From positions 1-8,253 of the forward strand of contig JAJYOS010000255.1 in the NCBI GenBank assembly GCA_021796055.1: a DNA stretch of 8,253 nt. Reading direction: 5' to 3'. The DNA is from Bacteroidota bacterium. Lineage in GTDB: Bacteria; Bacteroidota; Kryptoniia; Kryptoniales; JAKASW01. How positions within the stretch are numbered: position 1 is the first letter of the stretch; each line of letters starts with the position of its first letter. The position numbers and the translations under genes are program-made. The notes beneath the pieces were generated by a model. That model was not told where the DNA came from. It saw only the letters and a program-made list of their open reading frames with translations, and ran no database searches. Below are positions 1-6,440 of this stretch, in pieces.

Positions 1-135
1 TACGCCGGGTTGCTTCTTAATCACGCTCAGGACTGGAAGAACCTTTACAATCCGGCGACCGGCTACTTGCAGATGAAGGAACTGAACGGGGACTGGACTC
101 AAGGAAGCCCAGCCCTAATACAACTAAATCAGTAA
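1..135 (+). CDS. 3' end of a glycosidase gene, GH92 (alpha-mannosidase)-like tail, partial
   Basis: Frame 1 is open from the window edge and ends at TAA 133-135, giving 44 residues of a protein whose start lies outside. It contains WKNLYNPATGYLQ followed by NGDW. This resembles the segment of glycoside hydrolase family 92 exo-alpha-mannosidases that reads roughly (N/W)-x-N-L-(F/Y)-(D/N)-P-x-T-G-(F/Y), then DG-S/T-W/F. In ordinary GH92 proteins this segment is followed by a long stretch including a YTEGNAWQYTW-like motif. Here the protein stops about 14 residues after the DGxW-like site, and no such motif is visible downstream in any forward frame. The gene may be truncated, a divergent family member, or another six-hairpin glycosidase. 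It ends 14 bp before the next gene, so both probably share a transcript. Family assignment from 44 residues is tentative. Confidence 0.5.
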   Translation, partial: YAGLLLNHAQDWKNLYNPATGYLQMKELNGDWTQGSPALIQLNQ

Positions 136-137
136 TC

Positions 138-141
138 GAGG
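138..141 (+). promoter_or_regulatory. Ribosome binding site of the 150-2333 gene
   Basis: GAGG lies 8 nt before ATG 150-152. It supports that ATG as the start, in agreement with the signal peptide that follows directly. Confidence 0.6.
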
Positions 142-149
142 TCATAGTT

Positions 150-2333
150 ATGCACAGAAATCATTCACTTCTCGCAATGATAATTGGGATCGCGGCGATC
201 TCTGCGTTTAGTTCTGCACGGCCCGTTGAAGCTCGGGAAATTGTCCTCCAGGATAGCAAAATTCTTGTGGCATTCGATTCGCAGTCCGGTGCACTGACGA
301 AACTCGTCGACAAAACAACGGGATGGACAGTCGAAAGACGCCCTGATCTCGGCATCTCGTTCCGGATGCTTGTTCCGCTGCCTGACCGGCAGGACAATTT
401 CATTCTGGGGCAGAAACAGCGGGCAGAAAGTGTGGAAAAGATATCGGACCATGAAATTCGAATCGAGTGGAAAAGCCTGCTTAGCCAGCATGGCGGAGTG
501 ATACCGATAACGTTCGATGCGACCGTGACGCTTAACAATGGCGTCCTGAAGTTCGGTGGAAAGATCGTTAATAGTTCCGACCTAACTCTCCAAACTCTTG
601 ATTATCCATACTTCGGGGACTTTAACCCACCTTCTAAGAATTCGTCTCTCCGCGCACGCGCTATGTGGTATGATAACCTCGAATCGCACGAAGTCTATCC
701 TGACTTTGCAAATGGAAAAGGATACTGGGGGGTGTTTTACCCGACTTTTGACTACGATTCGTACCGCAGCCTTTTCTGTCTGATCCAGTCCGGTTCGGAG
801 GGCGTATATATAGAGATGGATAACCCTGACCAGCCGTACCTGATCCAGTATACTTTCGAGCAACATCCGGGAGTCCAATCTACCGTAACAAACGCCGTAC
901 CTGAGTCTGGTGATATTCCCGGCAAACCTCTCGCCGGAGACGGCTCGGACACCACCGTGCCTGTTCATCTGGAATTCCGCACGTGTCATTTTCTCTTTGT
1001 TCATCCTCATTCCGATATGAATCTTGTGCCGGTTGTGGTCCAGTGCTACCGCGGCGACTGGCATTCCGGAGTGGATATTTACAAGAAGTGGCGAAAGGCA
1101 TGGTACGTGCAGCCGCAGCTTCCGAATTGGGTCAAGAAAGTCAATTCGTGGCAGCAGCTTCAGATCGACTCTCCCGTCCAGGATTGGCGTGTGCCGTATG
1201 ACAGCCTTGTCTCATACGGAAAGGAATGTGCGGAAAGTGGAGTGGATGCGATACAGCTTGTGGGCTGGAACATCGGCGGCCAGGACGGCCATGACCCGCA
1301 GATGTCCACCGACCCTCATCTCGGAACGACGCAGCAGCTTCGTAACGCCATTAAGAAGATACAGGGGATGGGGGTACATATCATCCTGTTTGGAAAATTG
1401 AATTGGGCCGATCGGACGACCGAGTGGGCAAAGACCGAGCTTTACAAGTATGCAGCGACCGATCCATACGGCATTCCGTATAGACAGGGAGGCTACAGCT
1501 ACTATACACCGGTCCAGCTTGCAGGTATAAACAATCATGTTCGGTACGTTATGGACGTGCTCGATCCGGCATATCGCGCAGTTGCAGTGGGGCAATTCGA
1601 TAAGCTCCTTTCGCTCGGCGCATCCGGCTGGCTCGTTGACGAAGTGTGCCATCATGATGGAGTGAAATATTCGTTTGCTCCAGGCCATGGCTATACTCCG
1701 CCGGGGTTCATTTATGCCGGCGATTTGCCGTTCGCGCGTGGGCTGCGTGCCGCTGCCGATAGTGCGGCAGGTCCTGATTTCCTCTTTGCCGGAGAAGGTC
1801 CGCAGGATTGGTTGACACAATATTATCCTTTCACATACACACGGATTGGATCTGGTTCGACACCGGTCCAACGGTATATCGATCCGGAGGAACCTATCAT
1901 GATCGCTGTTACAGGGTTCGATGACCGCCCGATGATTAACTTCGCGTTGTTGGATCGCTACATCATCGAGTACGAACCTTACAATTTCAAGGGTTATTTA
2001 TCCGATTTCCCTTTGACATTGACTTACGGGAAGAAAGTCGATGCACTTCGCAAGCGCTACGCGAATTATTTGTGGTATGCGAAATTCCGCGACACGATTG
2101 GTGCAAAGGTAAAGGCAAATGGCAACTGCCGGTACTCAGTATTCGATGCGAAAAACGGGAAGAGAGCCGTCGTTGTGGTCAACATGGAAGCGAATAGACC
2201 GATAACTGCCACAGTAAGACTTCCGCATCACGGCTCACTTGTCGTGGCGACACCGGAACATCAAACCGCCCTTCCAACGACGGGCAGAGTTCACATACCT
2301 GCACAGTCTGCCGCCGTCATCATGGAGCGATGA
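150..2333 (+). CDS. Secreted TIM-barrel glycoside hydrolase-like protein (DUF6259 type)
   Basis: This 727-residue protein begins with a Sec signal peptide: basic MHRNH, a hydrophobic stretch at about 7-20, and likely cleavage after VEA near 26-28. It should act in the periplasm or outside the cell. Residues about 30-290 look like a beta-rich N-terminal domain, starting with an SGALTKLVDKTTGW segment typical of glycosidase N-domains. At about 299-318 is the YRGDWHSGVDIYKKW segment. Residues about 330-610 look like a TIM barrel with VDAIQLVGWN (365-374), GVHIILFGKLNW (408-419), ASGWLVDEV (491-499) and LFAGEGPQD (545-553). Asp497 (or Glu498) and Glu549 at strand ends are candidate catalytic acids by analogy with clan GH-D/GH31-type enzymes. 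A small beta domain (about 655-727) closes the protein. The overall pattern matches DUF6259-type proteins as I remember them. Activity and substrate are unknown. The coding end overlaps the ATPase start, which ties the enzyme to sugar import. Confidence 0.72.
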   Translation: MHRNHSLLAMIIGIAAISAFSSARPVEAREIVLQDSKILVAFDSQSGALTKLVDKTTGWTVERRPDLGISFRMLVPLPDRQDNFILGQKQRAESVEKISDHEIRIEWKSLLSQHGGVIPITFDATVTLNNGVLKFGGKIVNSSDLTLQTLDYPYFGDFNPPSKNSSLRARAMWYDNLESHEVYPDFANGKGYWGVFYPTFDYDSYRSLFCLIQSGSEGVYIEMDNPDQPYLIQYTFEQHPGVQSTVTNAVPESGDIPGKPLAGDGSDTTVPVHLEFRTCHFLFVHPHSDMNLVPVVVQCYRGDWHSGVDIYKKWRKAWYVQPQLPNWVKKVNSWQQLQIDSPVQDWRVPYDSLVSYGKECAESGVDAIQLVGWNIGGQDGHDPQMSTDPHLGTTQQLRNAIKKIQGMGVHIILFGKLNWADRTTEWAKTELYKYAATDPYGIPYRQGGYSYYTPVQLAGINNHVRYVMDVLDPAYRAVAVGQFDKLLSLGASGWLVDEVCHHDGVKYSFAPGHGYTPPGFIYAGDLPFARGLRAAADSAAGPDFLFAGEGPQDWLTQYYPFTYTRIGSGSTPVQRYIDPEEPIMIAVTGFDDRPMINFALLDRYIIEYEPYNFKGYLSDFPLTLTYGKKVDALRKRYANYLWYAKFRDTIGAKVKANGNCRYSVFDAKNGKRAVVVVNMEANRPITATVRLPHHGSLVVATPEHQTALPTTGRVHIPAQSAAVIMER

Positions 2334-3829
2334 ACACCGAAGTTCCAATATTGAAGATGGAGCACATCTCGAAGTCCTTCGGAGGTGTCCCCGTCCTTAT
2401 CGATGTCAACTTCGAACTGAGCCGCAGCCAGGTGCACGCAGTCACCGGCGAGAACGGAGCGGGGAAATCCACGTTGATGAAGATTCTCGCAGGTGTCCAT
2501 CATGCCGACAGCGGAAGAATCTTGCTGAACGGTAACGAGGTGAACGTCCGTAGCCCGAAGTCAGCGATAAGTATGGGCATCGCCATGATTCAACAGGAGC
2601 TCAACCCCGTAAGAGAGATGACAGTTTCAGAAAACATTTTCCTGGGAAAGGAGCCGTGTTTCGGATCGACAGGCGTAGTCAACCGGAATAAACAAAGACA
2701 GCTTGCCCGCAATCTCTTTCAGACACTGGATTTTCCGCTCGATCCCGATGCAAAGATGGGAAGCTTGTCGGTTGCCGAAATGCAGATGGCCGAAATTGCA
2801 AAGGCCGTTTCCTACAACTCCAGTTTCATCATTATGGACGAGCCGACCTCGGCGCTGAGCGGGAGGGAAGTAGAAAAACTATTCAAGATCATTGACAGTC
2901 TCAAGTCAAGAGACATTGCTGTCATTTACATTTCTCACAAGCTCGACGAGATCTTCAGAATTGCTGATGTAATCACAGTCCTTCGGGATGGGAAGTACAT
3001 CGAGACTCGTCCGGTGAGTGAGTTTGATCATAACACTCTGGTCAGACTCATGGTGGGACGGGAAATTCATGAAATGTTTCCCAAGACAAATGTGAGCGCG
3101 GGTCCGATTACAGTTGCGGTGGAAGGATTGACAAAGGCCGGTGTGTTCACTGACGTGAATGTTCAGGCACATCGGGGCGAGGTGCTGGGGATTGCCGGAC
3201 TTATGGGTGCCGGACGCACTGAGTTGGTCGAGACAATATTCGGTTTGAGGCAAGCTGATGCCGGCACCGTCAGAGTCAATGGCGTTGAATTGAAGATCAA
3301 GTCACCTGCCGATGCGATGGAGCATGGTATCGCCCTTATTACGGATGATCGAAAGCTCAAGGGCTTGAACCTGACGGCATCCGTCAGAGACAACATCACA
3401 TTGGTGAATCTCAAATCATACAGCCGCTACGGTCAGATTCTGCGCCTGAAAAAGGAAAACGAAGTTGTCGATACCGAAATTGAGAAATTTAGAATCAAAA
3501 CACGAAACAGGTATCAGCCTGTCGGTACACTAAGCGGCGGGACGCAACAGAAGGTCATACTTTCAAAGTGGCTGCTGGCAAATCCTGACATCATAATATT
3601 CGACGAACCGACCCGCGGCATAGACGTGGGAGCCAAGGCGGAGATTTACGGAATTATCTCGAATCTGGCCCAACACGGCAAGACTATTGTCGTCGTCTCC
3701 TCAGAGATGCAGGAGATCATCGGACTTAGTGATCGCGTGATTGTTCTGTACCACGGTAGGGTTACAGCAGAGTTTCAAAGAAACGAGTTCGACCAGGAAT
3801 CGATTATCAGAGCAGCAATGGGAAAGTAA
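2330..3829 (+). CDS. Monosaccharide ABC importer, double ATPase subunit (RbsA/MglA/XylG family)
   Basis: This 499-residue cytoplasmic protein has the usual length and two-domain build of CUT2-family sugar importer ATPases. NBD1 has Walker A GENGAGKST (40-48), a variant signature LSVAEMQM (146-153), Walker B IIMDEPT (167-173) and switch His203. NBD2 has the family-typical degenerate Walker A GLMGAGRTE (290-298, Arg where Lys is expected), the DDRKLKGL segment (339-346), a canonical signature LSGGTQQK (401-408) and Walker B IIIFDEPTRGID (421-432). SSE (457-459) replaces the switch histidine. The asymmetry, with one competent and one degenerate site, is normal for the family. ATG 2330 overlaps the upstream stop as ATGA. 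A GGAG sits only 2 nt before it, too close for normal initiation, so translational coupling is likely. The substrate cannot be told from the ATPase; ribose, galactose, xylose and similar importers share this architecture. Confidence 0.95.
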   Translation: MNTEVPILKMEHISKSFGGVPVLIDVNFELSRSQVHAVTGENGAGKSTLMKILAGVHHADSGRILLNGNEVNVRSPKSAISMGIAMIQQELNPVREMTVSENIFLGKEPCFGSTGVVNRNKQRQLARNLFQTLDFPLDPDAKMGSLSVAEMQMAEIAKAVSYNSSFIIMDEPTSALSGREVEKLFKIIDSLKSRDIAVIYISHKLDEIFRIADVITVLRDGKYIETRPVSEFDHNTLVRLMVGREIHEMFPKTNVSAGPITVAVEGLTKAGVFTDVNVQAHRGEVLGIAGLMGAGRTELVETIFGLRQADAGTVRVNGVELKIKSPADAMEHGIALITDDRKLKGLNLTASVRDNITLVNLKSYSRYGQILRLKKENEVVDTEIEKFRIKTRNRYQPVGTLSGGTQQKVILSKWLLANPDIIIFDEPTRGIDVGAKAEIYGIISNLAQHGKTIVVVSSEMQEIIGLSDRVIVLYHGRVTAEFQRNEFDQESIIRAAMGK

Positions 3830-3833
3830 ATAT

Positions 3834-4856
3834 TTGGGATCGGAGGAAGAAACAAAACTGTTAGAATCGACGTCAGCGAAAGTTGAAAAAGCTCGTTCTG
3901 CCAGGGCACAAAGGCGATTACGCGCGCTAACCGTGGGAAGTTTTCTATCCAGGTACGGCATTTACTTTGCCTTCGTTTTCCTTGTCATCGTGCTGGCGAT
4001 TATCTCGCCTCCATTTTTCACAGCGTCGAATATCATGGATATTCTTCGCCAGATTTCTGTCATCGGAATTCTTGCGGTAGGACAAACGGTTGTCATAATC
4101 ACTGCCGGCATTGATCTTTCCGTGGGTTCGATACTCGCGCTTTCGGCCGTGATGGCTGCGTCGTTCGCGCATCCCGGGCAGTATCCACTGATTGTACCGC
4201 TCATTGTCGGTCTGGCGGGTGGCTTGATATGTGGAACAATAAACGGAGTTTTGATCGCGAAGAGCAGATTGGCACCCTTCATCGTGACGCTGGGTATGAT
4301 GACCGCCGCGCGCGGAATGGCGCTCGTCTATACGAGTGGAAGACCGGTGTTCAACCTGAGCAATGGGTACGACACGATCGGAACCGGTTACCTCTTCGGC
4401 ATCCCGCTTCCCGTCGTGATATTTATCATCGTAATCCTGTTCGGGGTTTTTACAATGCGTTACACACGGTTCGGGAGGTATGTGTATGCAGTGGGTGGAA
4501 ATGAAATGGCGGCAAAGGCATCCGGCATCAACACCGATCGCATTCTGATTGCCGTGTATATCCTTCAGGGAGTTCTAGCTGGCGTTGCCGGAATAGTACT
4601 GTCATCGAGAGTCATGTCGGCCTCGCCTTCGCTTGGAGAAGGCTATGAATTGGATGCCATAGCTGCTGCGGTCATTGGAGGCACGAGCTTGATGGGCGGC
4701 ATCGGAACGATCAGCGGGACCGTTGTCGGTGCGCTGATTATCGGAGTGATGAACAACGGACTCGACATGCTCAACGTGTCATCATACTGGCAGCTGATCG
4801 TCAAAGGTGCAATTATCGTGTTTGCCGTGTTTCTCGACAAGAAGACTAAAGGGTAA
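3834..4856 (+). CDS. Monosaccharide ABC importer, permease subunit (RbsC family)
   Basis: This integral membrane protein of the BPD_transp_2 (RbsC/XylH/AraH) family is the partner of the ATPase just upstream. Counting from TTG 3834 it has about 340 residues: a charged cytoplasmic N-terminus of about 40, then some eight to ten hydrophobic segments, the first at about 43-59. Hallmarks are TAGIDLSVGS (90-99), the ATPase-contacting loop GGNEMAAKASGI (221-232), and the C-terminal AAVIGGTSLMGGIGT followed by GALIIGVMNNGLDML. The start is uncertain. The frame is open upstream to an ATG at 3741, but that would overlap the ATPase by 89 nt and add residues that are merely its shadow. TTG 3834 lies 4 nt after the ATPase stop. 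A strong GGAGG (3842-3846) instead points to CTG 3858, and GTG 3933 would give a short protein starting just before the first membrane segment. Family call is firm; start is not. Confidence 0.92.
   Translation: MGSEEETKLLESTSAKVEKARSARAQRRLRALTVGSFLSRYGIYFAFVFLVIVLAIISPPFFTASNIMDILRQISVIGILAVGQTVVIITAGIDLSVGSILALSAVMAASFAHPGQYPLIVPLIVGLAGGLICGTINGVLIAKSRLAPFIVTLGMMTAARGMALVYTSGRPVFNLSNGYDTIGTGYLFGIPLPVVIFIIVILFGVFTMRYTRFGRYVYAVGGNEMAAKASGINTDRILIAVYILQGVLAGVAGIVLSSRVMSASPSLGEGYELDAIAAAVIGGTSLMGGIGTISGTVVGALIIGVMNNGLDMLNVSSYWQLIVKGAIIVFAVFLDKKTKG
3842..3846 (+). promoter_or_regulatory. Strong Shine-Dalgarno sequence near the permease start
   Basis: GGAGG is the best Shine-Dalgarno match seen at any gene start in the window. 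The only in-frame start-like codon at reasonable distance is CTG 3858-3860, 11 nt downstream. It lies inside the reading frame if translation starts at TTG 3834, so it may mark the true start or may be coincidental coding sequence (Glu-Glu codons). Confidence 0.45.
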
Positions 4857-4871
4857 GGAAAAACGGAGTGA

Positions 4872-4903
4872 TGGAATCAAGGAATCCTGGAACAGTGGAA
4901 ATG
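4872..4903 (+). repeat. Four-unit TGGAA octamer array (left arm)
   Basis: Four consecutive 8-bp units read TGGAATCA, AGGAATCC, TGGAACAG and TGGAAATG. GGAA recurs at 4873, 4881, 4889 and 4897, an exact 8-bp period. The array faces a complementary array at 4983-5006. Confidence 0.75.
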
Positions 4904-4982
4904 CGTAGACTGTGCTTTTGCGTGATGACATTGTTGCATAAGGCACCCGATTAAGCCTGTCTTTCAAGTAGGGTTCATTTCG

Positions 4983-5006
4983 CCATTCCAATATTCCAAA
5001 GTTCCA
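4983..5006 (-). repeat. Three-unit TTCCA octamer array (right arm, inverted)
   Basis: Three 8-bp units CCATTCCA, ATATTCCA and AAGTTCCA end in TTCCA, with TTCC at 4986, 4994 and 5002. On the - strand they read TGGAACTT, TGGAATAT, TGGAATGG, the same unit type as the left arm. The pair can therefore form an imperfect stem with matched 8-bp register. Confidence 0.75.
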
Positions 5007-5030
5007 TTGCTGATCTGCTCCAATGAATAG

Positions 5031-5456
5031 ATGCTAAAAGGCATTCCAACCATATTATCGCCGGAATTACTAAAGACGCTTGCAGAAATGGGGCATGGCG
5101 ACGAGCTTGTCATTGCCGATGGTAATTTTCCTGCGGTCAGCTGCGCTCAACGGTTGATTCGAGCGGACGGGCATGATGTACCGCCGATGCTTGAAGCTAT
5201 ACTCAATTTGTTTCCGCTCGATATATTCGTCGATTATCCGGTCGCGTTGATGTCCGTGGTGCCAGGAGACAATTACAGCCCTGATGTTTGGCAGGTGTAC
5301 GACAAGATCATCCGGCAGCACGAACCTCAATTCAAAGGGTTTGAGTACATGGAAAGATTCGCTTTCTATGAACGTGCTAAGAGTGCATTCGCGGTTGTCG
5401 CTACAAGCGAGCGTGCCCGCTACGCTAATCTGATTATTAAGAAAGGACTGCTCTAA
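5031..5456 (+). CDS. fucU: FucU/RbsD-family sugar mutarotase
   Basis: This 141-residue cytoplasmic protein has the full length of the RbsD/FucU family, which speeds interconversion of the anomers (and, for RbsD, ring forms) of free monosaccharides such as L-fucose or ribose. It starts with the family's typical MLKGIP-LSPELLKTLAEMGHGDE (1-25), carrying the conserved His22, followed by IADGNFPA (28-35) with Asp30. The end has RFAFYERAKSAFAVVAT (109-125) and RYANLIIKKG (130-139), where Tyr131 and Asn133 sit at the expected active-site tail. The N- and C-termini look more like FucU than RbsD, but the natural sugar need not be fucose. No clear Shine-Dalgarno precedes ATG 5031. The stop TAA shares a base with the next ATG (TAATG), so this gene is coupled to the sugar-binding protein. 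Its position inside a sugar-importer operon fits a role in handling the imported free sugar. Confidence 0.9.
   Translation: MLKGIPTILSPELLKTLAEMGHGDELVIADGNFPAVSCAQRLIRADGHDVPPMLEAILNLFPLDIFVDYPVALMSVVPGDNYSPDVWQVYDKIIRQHEPQFKGFEYMERFAFYERAKSAFAVVATSERARYANLIIKKGLL
5443..5447 (+). promoter_or_regulatory. Ribosome binding site of the sugar-binding protein
   Basis: AAGGA lies 8 nt before ATG 5456-5458, inside the last codons of the mutarotase gene. It supports that start, as does the lipoprotein signal that follows. Confidence 0.6.
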
Positions 5457-6433
5457 TGAAGTTACCTGGATTTTCTCGCTGGATCTCATCCGTGTTTCTT
5501 CTCCCTGGCGTCGTGTTGATGACTACCTTGTGGGGATGCGGTGGCAAGTCGAGCAACAAGAATCAAATCACGATCGGAGTTTCGTACCAGGATCTTGCGA
5601 ACGAATACGTGATTAGGCTCCAGAACGCCATAAGGGCCGAAGCGAAGAAGCTGAACGTAAAACTGATCGAGCTGGATGCGCGGGGAAGAGCCGAAAGGCA
5701 GATTGGACAGGTTGAAAACTTCGTTAACCAGCACGTAAATGCCGTAATCCTTAATCCTGAAGATGAATACGGTTCCGCTCCAGCAGTTGATGTTGCAGTA
5801 CATCATCATATACCTGTAGTTGTCGTCAACGCCCTCGTCTCTAATTTGAATGAGGTGAATGCGTATGTTGGATCGCCGGACAGCGTTGCCGGAGTGATGG
5901 AAGCTGAGGAGATGATGAAGGTGCTTGGCGATAAGGGGAACATCGTGCTCCTTCAAGGGCCTTATGGACACTCGGCCGAGGTTCAACGCACGGAAGGAAT
6001 TAAGGCGGTCCTCGCAAAGTATCCAAAGGCAAAGATCATTGCCGAGCAAACGGCAAACTGGGACAGGGCACAGGCAATGACCGTAATGGAGAATTGGCTT
6101 TCTGCCGGCCGCACGATCGACGGTGTGATCGCGGAGAACGACGAAATGGCGCTTGGAGCCTTAGGTGCAATTCAAGGGTCCGGAGCAAAGAGGAAAATTC
6201 CCGTGATAGGAATAGACGCCATACATGAAGCTCTGCAGGACGTTGCAAGCGGGAAGATGATCGCGACCGTGTACCAGGATGCCGACGCACAGGGATCGCA
6301 GGCAGTGGAAATGGCATACAAGCTGGTCAAGGGCGAAAAGGTGCCACATTTGGATTATATCCCGTTCCAGCTTGTAACGAAGGCTAACGTGGCACAGTAC
6401 CTGCAAAAAGCTGGACTCAACAAGAATGGATGA
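5456..6433 (+). CDS. Periplasmic monosaccharide-binding lipoprotein (RbsB-like, Peripla_BP_4)
   Basis: This 325-residue substrate-binding protein is the receptor for the importer encoded upstream. The N-terminus is a lipoprotein signal: basic MKLPGFSRW, a hydrophobic core at about 11-24, and lipobox LWGC with Cys28 as the lipidation site, so it should be membrane-anchored on the periplasmic side. The mature part begins ITIGVSYQDLANEYV (38-52), the usual first strand and loop of ribose-binding-type proteins. It continues with VNAVILNPED (94-103), VVVVNA (121-126), IVLLQGPYG (163-171), TANWDRAQAM (199-208, like the DWDR segment of RbsB), IAENDEMALG (225-234), VIGIDA (250-255) and TVYQDADAQGSQA (271-283). 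These are the ligand-contact loops of the family, but they do not reveal the sugar. It lies after the mutarotase instead of beside the ATPase and permease, and its start overlaps the mutarotase stop by one base. Confidence 0.93.
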   Translation: MKLPGFSRWISSVFLLPGVVLMTTLWGCGGKSSNKNQITIGVSYQDLANEYVIRLQNAIRAEAKKLNVKLIELDARGRAERQIGQVENFVNQHVNAVILNPEDEYGSAPAVDVAVHHHIPVVVVNALVSNLNEVNAYVGSPDSVAGVMEAEEMMKVLGDKGNIVLLQGPYGHSAEVQRTEGIKAVLAKYPKAKIIAEQTANWDRAQAMTVMENWLSAGRTIDGVIAENDEMALGALGAIQGSGAKRKIPVIGIDAIHEALQDVASGKMIATVYQDADAQGSQAVEMAYKLVKGEKVPHLDYIPFQLVTKANVAQYLQKAGLNKNG

Positions 6434-6440
6434 ATGAGCT

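Larger units (their letters stand above)
4857..5030. other. Intergenic region between permease and mutarotase genes
   Basis: This 174-bp gap interrupts otherwise tightly packed genes. It holds the two TGGAA/TTCCA octamer arrays described separately, with about 80 bp between them. No convincing sigma-type promoter, and no GC-rich stem followed by a T-run, could be picked out. A promoter for the downstream genes could still lie here. Confidence 0.6.

Noticed and set aside
1212..1871. Long open frame on the - strand inside the glycosidase-like gene
   Set aside because: It lies wholly antisense to a gene with clear protein-level motifs and has no recognisable domain; it is a codon-bias shadow.
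3197..3223. Missing Walker A lysine in the second ATPase domain (GLMGAGRTE)
   Set aside because: This substitution is usual in the second domain of RbsA/MglA-type ATPases and does not indicate decay.
3741..3833. Upstream ATG that would lengthen the permease by 31 residues
   Set aside because: It would overlap the ATPase gene by 89 nt, and the added residues are an out-of-frame reading of the conserved ATPase C-terminus.
4857..5030. Possible promoter upstream of the mutarotase gene (TTGCGT near 4918 and GCATAA near 4936)
   Set aside because: The spacing is only about 12 bp and neither box is close to consensus; not supportable as a promoter.
5486..6049. Open frame of 187 codons on the - strand inside the sugar-binding protein gene
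   Set aside because: The + strand encodes an unmistakable lipoprotein receptor here, and the antisense translation has no family features.
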